From NCBI GenBank assembly GCA_028290245.1, contig JAQGKG010000417.1, positions 1-9,908 on the forward strand: a stretch of DNA of 9,908 nucleotides, read 5' to 3'. Below the pieces are notes generated by a model that made no database searches, was not told where the DNA came from, and worked only from the letters and a program-made list of their open reading frames with translations. Below are positions 6,949-9,908 of this stretch, in pieces; position 1 is the stretch's first letter; each line of letters starts with the position of its first letter. The translations under genes and the position numbers were made by a program. This DNA comes from Devosia sp. (lineage in GTDB: Bacteria; Pseudomonadota; Alphaproteobacteria; Rhizobiales; Devosiaceae).

Positions 6949-7374
6949 TTAGTGGACGTGGCCGCCGTTGAACTGGCCAGCTTCGATGGCGAGGTTGAGC
7001 AGGGCGCTGACGACTTCCTGGGCGTAGGACTTGTCTTCGGGGCTCGGCGCAGCGGCCAATTCGGCTTCCGCGGCCTTGATCTGGGCTGCGAGGTCGGCGT
7101 GGTCGAATTCGGAATAGGGCGAGGACTGCTCGGCCAAAATTGTTAGGCCTTCCGGCGAGACGTCGGCAAAGCCGCCCTTGACGAAGAAAATATCGTCGCG
7201 GCCGCCGAGGCCGTTGACTGTGATGAAGCCGGGACGCAGCGTCGTCATGAACGGCGCGTGGTCAACCATCACCGTGAAATAGCCTTCGGTGCCGGGCACG
7301 GTGACCGAGGTCACGACTTCCGACAGCACCAGCCGCTCGGGCGAAACGATCTCGATCTTGAGGCCTTCAGCCAT
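6949..7374 (-). CDS. atpC: F1F0 ATP synthase epsilon subunit
   Basis: The 141-residue epsilon subunit is part of the central stalk of F1, at the membrane's cytoplasmic face, and modulates ATP hydrolysis. The N-terminal beta-sandwich is clear: KIEIVSPERLVLS (6-18), VPGTEGYFTVMVDHAPFMTTLRPG split over residues 26-49, and the FFVKGGFADV strand (63-72). The C-terminal helical part (about 90-138) is alanine-rich and shorter in recognisable motifs than in E. coli, as is usual in alphaproteobacteria. The start ATG at 7374-7372 is preceded by AGGGAACC, a reasonable ribosome site. It lies 59 nt downstream of atpD, with an inverted repeat in the gap, and is the last gene of the operon before a strong terminator. 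Confidence 0.97.
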   Translation of the reverse strand: MAEGLKIEIVSPERLVLSEVVTSVTVPGTEGYFTVMVDHAPFMTTLRPGFITVNGLGGRDDIFFVKGGFADVSPEGLTILAEQSSPYSEFDHADLAAQIKAAEAELAAAPSPEDKSYAQEVVSALLNLAIEAGQFNGGHVH

Positions 7375-7400
7375 TTTTCTGGTTCCCTAGCGGAAGAAGA

Positions 7401-7422
7401 GGCTCGCCGCGTGCGACGAGCC
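7401..7422 (-). other. Intercistronic hairpin between atpD and atpC
   Basis: On the minus strand GGCTCGTCG (7422-7414) pairs with CGGCGAGCC (7409-7401), one pair being G-U, around the 4-nt loop CACG. TCTTCTTCC follows, so the stem resembles a partial terminator or an mRNA-stability element 11 nt past the atpD stop. It lies about 27 nt before the atpC start codon and does not cover the atpC ribosome site. Confidence 0.55.
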
Positions 7423-7433
7423 CGATTGGCAGA

Positions 7434-8873
7434 TTAGGCAGCCTGGGCTGCCAGCTTCTGGGCCTTCTTAACGGCATCTTCGATGGTGCCGACCATGTAG
7501 AAAGCAGCTTCCGGCAGGTGATCGTACTCGCCAGCCACAAGGCCCTTGAAGCCCTTGATGGTGTCTTCGAGCGCCACGAACACACCTGGTGTGCCGGTGA
7601 ACACCTGAGCCACGTCGAAGGGCTGGCTCATGAAGCGCTCGACCTTGCGGGCACGAGCCACGACCAGCTTGTCTTCTTCCGACAGCTCGTCCATGCCGAG
7701 AATGGCGATGATGTCCTGCAAGGCCTTGTACTTCTGCAGCACTTCCTGAACGCGACGGGCAGTGTCGTAGTGATCCTGGCCAACGACGTTCGCATCGAGA
7801 ATGCGCGAGTTCGATGCCAGCGGATCAACGGCCGGGTAAATGCCCTTTTCCGAAATCGCGCGGTTCAGCACGGTCACGGCGTCGAAGTGGGCGAACGAGG
7901 TCGCTGGTGCCGGATCGGTCAAATCGTCGGCGGGCACGTACACGGCCTGCACCGAAGTGATCGAGCCCTTGTTGGTGGTGGTGATGCGTTCCTGCATCGC
8001 GCCCATGTCGGTCGCCAGCGTCGGCTGGTAGCCCACTGCAGACGGAATACGACCCAGCAGAGCCGACATTTCGGCGCCGGCCTGAGTGAAGCGGAAAATG
8101 TTGTCGACGAAGAACAGCACGTCCTGGCCCTGGTCGCGGAAGTTCTCGGCAACGGTCAGACCGGTGAGAGCAACGCGGGCACGGGCACCAGGGGGCTCGT
8201 TCATCTGGCCGAAAACCAGGGCGCACTTCGAACCGGCAGCAGAGCCACCGTTCTCTGCAGGATCCTTGTTCACGCCCGATTCGATCATTTCGTGATACAG
8301 ATCATTGCCCTCGCGGGTGCGTTCACCCACGCCAGCGAACACCGAATAACCACCGTGCGCCTTGGCGACGTTGTTGATCAGTTCCTGGATCAGCACGGTC
8401 TTGCCCACGCCAGCGCCGCCCATCAGGCCGATCTTGCCGCCACGTGCGTAAGGAGCGATCAGGTCGACGACCTTGATGCCGGTGACTAGAACAGTCGATT
8501 CTGGGTTCTGCTCGGCAAAGCTTGGCGCTTCCTGGTGGATTTCGCGCATTGCTACACCCGAGATCGGACCGGCTTCGTCGATCGGCTCGCCGATGACGTT
8601 CATGATGCGGCCAAGGGTCGCTTCACCAACCGGAACCGTGATGGCGGCGCCCAGATCGAGCACTTCGGCACCACGAACGAGGCCCTCGGTGGTGTCCATG
8701 GCAATGGTGCGCACTGTGTTTTCACCCAGGTGCTGCGCCACTTCAAGAACCAGACGCTGGCCATTGTTGTAGGTTTCGAGAGCGTTCAGGATCGCGGGCA
8801 GGTGGTCATCGAACGTGACGTCGACGACGGCACCGATGACCTGCGATACGCGACCGGCCTTTTTCTCTGCCAT
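7434..8873 (-). CDS. atpD: F1F0 ATP synthase beta subunit
   Basis: This 479-residue catalytic subunit (three copies in F1) carries the nucleotide site that makes ATP from ADP and phosphate. The P-loop GGAGVGKT is at 152-159. The catalytic glutamate is in GVGERTREGND (Glu184), the Walker-B strand is DVLFFVDNIFRF (251-262), and the DELSEED loop at 395-401 contacts the gamma subunit. The N-terminal beta-barrel (about 8-80) and C-terminal helical domain (about 360-479) are complete, and length is standard. The stretch KDPAENGGSAAGSKCALVFG (203-222) has the small insertion typical of alphaproteobacterial AtpD. The start is set by AAGGA eight nt upstream of the ATG at 8873-8871. It follows atpG after 52 nt. 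No residue expected for catalysis is missing. Confidence 0.99.
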   Translation of the reverse strand: MAEKKAGRVSQVIGAVVDVTFDDHLPAILNALETYNNGQRLVLEVAQHLGENTVRTIAMDTTEGLVRGAEVLDLGAAITVPVGEATLGRIMNVIGEPIDEAGPISGVAMREIHQEAPSFAEQNPESTVLVTGIKVVDLIAPYARGGKIGLMGGAGVGKTVLIQELINNVAKAHGGYSVFAGVGERTREGNDLYHEMIESGVNKDPAENGGSAAGSKCALVFGQMNEPPGARARVALTGLTVAENFRDQGQDVLFFVDNIFRFTQAGAEMSALLGRIPSAVGYQPTLATDMGAMQERITTTNKGSITSVQAVYVPADDLTDPAPATSFAHFDAVTVLNRAISEKGIYPAVDPLASNSRILDANVVGQDHYDTARRVQEVLQKYKALQDIIAILGMDELSEEDKLVVARARKVERFMSQPFDVAQVFTGTPGVFVALEDTIKGFKGLVAGEYDHLPEAAFYMVGTIEDAVKKAQKLAAQAA

Positions 8874-8897
8874 TTGTTTGTCCTTCGCTACGATTGC

Positions 8898-8943
8898 TTA
8901 GAGCGCTGGCGCGCCCGAATGAGAGTTAGAGCGCTTCCGCGCC
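8898..8943. repeat. Imperfect direct repeat of the atpG 3' end
   Basis: Two 18-bp copies start 28 bp apart: TTAGAGCGCTGGCGCGCC (8898-8915) and TTAGAGCGCTTCCGCGCC (8926-8943), matching at 16 of 18 bases. The second copy is the last codons and stop of atpG (read leftward, G-A-E-A-L-stop); the first lies in the atpG-atpD spacer. It looks like a short duplication of the gene end. Confidence 0.6.
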
Positions 8944-9813
8944 GGCAATAATTTCGATCAGCTCAGTGGTGATCTTGGCCTGGCGCTGACGGTTGTAGCT
9001 CAGCTGCAATTGGCCGATCATTTCGCCAGCGTTCCGTGTGGCATTGTCCATCGCGGACATCTGCGCGCCATAGAACGAGGCGGAGTTTTCGAGCAGGGCG
9101 TTGAGGATCTGCACCGAGATATTGCGCGGCAGCAGGTCTTCGACGATGGCCTCTTCGTTGGGCTCATATTCATAAGGAATGGCCGCAACGTCGACTACGC
9201 CTTGGCCTGTTGGCTTTTCGAGCTTGGCCGGGATCAACTGCTGTGCCGTCGGCACCTGGCTGATCACCGAGCCGAACTTGGCGAAGAACAGCGTCGCCAC
9301 GTCGAACTCGCCGGCAGCAAACATCGCCAGCACCTTGTCCGCGACCTGCTGGGCCTGCACGAAGCCAACCTGCTTGATCTCGCGGAAATTGAAAGTGTCG
9401 ACGATATTGCTCGGATACTGGCGCTTCAGAATATCGTTGCCCTTGCGGCCAACGGTCAGGATTTTCACCGTCTTGCCCTGGCTGAGCAGCTTTGCAGCAT
9501 GCTCGCGCGCCAGACGCGCGATCGACGAGTTGAAACCGCCGGCCAAACCGCGCTCGCCGGTGGCGACCACCAGCAAATGCACCTGGTCCTTGCCCGTGCC
9601 GCCCAAGAGGACTGGAGCATTTTCCTGGCCATCATAAACGGCACCAAGCGCGGCCAGCACCTTCGCCATGCGATCGGCATAGGGACGTGCAGCGACTGCC
9701 GCTTCCTGGGCGCGACGGAGCTTGGCGGCCGCGACCATCTGCATGGCCTTGGTGATCTTCTGAGTCGATTTGACCGAGTCGATCCGGTTCTTTAGGTCCT
9801 TCAGCGATGCCAT
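8926..9813 (-). CDS. atpG: F1F0 ATP synthase gamma subunit
   Basis: The 295-residue gamma subunit forms the rotating central shaft of F1. The N-terminal helix of the coiled coil is residues 1-60, with the signature LKNRIDSVKSTQKITKAMQM at 6-25. The central Rossmann-like part runs about 75-200 (LLVVATGERGLAGGFNSSI at 80-98). The C-terminal helix is about 225-295, with MSAMDNATRNAGEMI and the family end motif NRQRQAKITTELIEI. Length is usual. The ATG at 9813-9811 is preceded by GAGGAG, about 11 nt away. It is the first complete gene of the operon in the window, followed by atpD after 52 nt, matching the standard order atpH-A-G-D-C of alphaproteobacteria. The last five codons share a direct repeat with the downstream spacer. 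Confidence 0.98.
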   Translation of the reverse strand: MASLKDLKNRIDSVKSTQKITKAMQMVAAAKLRRAQEAAVAARPYADRMAKVLAALGAVYDGQENAPVLLGGTGKDQVHLLVVATGERGLAGGFNSSIARLAREHAAKLLSQGKTVKILTVGRKGNDILKRQYPSNIVDTFNFREIKQVGFVQAQQVADKVLAMFAAGEFDVATLFFAKFGSVISQVPTAQQLIPAKLEKPTGQGVVDVAAIPYEYEPNEEAIVEDLLPRNISVQILNALLENSASFYGAQMSAMDNATRNAGEMIGQLQLSYNRQRQAKITTELIEIIAGAEAL

Positions 9814-9844
9814 AGGCCGATGCTCTCCTCAGGAGTTCAGTCGT

Positions 9845-9859
9845 CGTTTCGCAGAAACG
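9845..9859 (-). other. Small perfect hairpin in the leader of atpG
   Basis: CGTTTC and GAAACG form a perfect 6-bp stem around a 3-nt loop, about 30 nt before the atpG start. The whole stretch 9814-9908 upstream of atpG shows no recognisable AtpA C-terminus in any minus-strand frame. The atpA-atpG spacer is therefore at least 95 bp. There is no U-tract, so this is not a terminator; it may be an RNA-stability or processing stem, or chance. Confidence 0.35.
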
Positions 9860-9908
9860 CCGAATGCACTCCGGCTCCTTGCTTGGTCGCGCTTTCGAAC
9901 CGGAAAAG

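Noticed and set aside
7518..8489. Long plus-strand open frame (323 codons) opposite atpD
   Set aside because: It lies wholly antisense to a certain atpD, has a His/Gly/Arg-rich composition typical of reverse frames of high-GC genes, and shows no family motif.
9010..9795. Plus-strand open frame of 261 codons opposite atpG
   Set aside because: It is antisense to a complete atpG, with shadow-like composition and no recognisable domain.

Overview
The window reads as high-GC alphaproteobacterial chromosome, most likely Hyphomicrobiales (Rhizobiales). The basis is the style of the F-ATP synthase subunits, the DUF610/YibQ-type divergent polysaccharide deacetylase next to a CtpA protease and an RppH (IalA-type) Nudix hydrolase, and a GC-rich palindromic intergenic element. 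A Devosia-like genus is my guess from overall resemblance. No database search was possible.

Layout. Positions 1-4418 are read on the plus strand. First comes the C-terminal part of an EnvC-like LytM/M23 murein hydrolase activator, then ctpA only 7 nt downstream, then a hairpin that probably ends that unit. A second unit follows: a divergent polysaccharide deacetylase (YibQ family), rppH and an aspartate/glutamate racemase, separated by 9 and 3 nt. Positions 4415-6580 hold a large methyl-accepting chemotaxis protein on the minus strand. It is convergent with the racemase, and the two genes share a CTAG that supplies both stop codons. Positions 6581-6948 are non-coding, with a ~116 bp two-hairpin palindromic element and the terminator of the ATP synthase operon. 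Positions 6949-9813 carry atpG-atpD-atpC on the minus strand; atpA should lie just beyond the right edge.

How the genes work together. EnvC-like factor, CtpA and the YibQ-like protein are all envelope proteins and plausibly act in peptidoglycan remodelling or cell separation. RppH starts 5'-end-dependent mRNA decay. The racemase interconverts L/D acidic amino acids and is probably an accessory member of the operon. The chemoreceptor is an independent gene with a periplasmic Cache-like sensor and a cytoplasmic PAS domain. The atp genes encode the gamma, beta and epsilon subunits of F1.

Most of this is core genome, and I see no previously undescribed multi-gene system. The points most worth a second look are the intergenic palindromic element, the shared CTAG stop, hairpins and a small partial duplication inside the atp operon, and the envelope proteins that have lost canonical catalytic residues.
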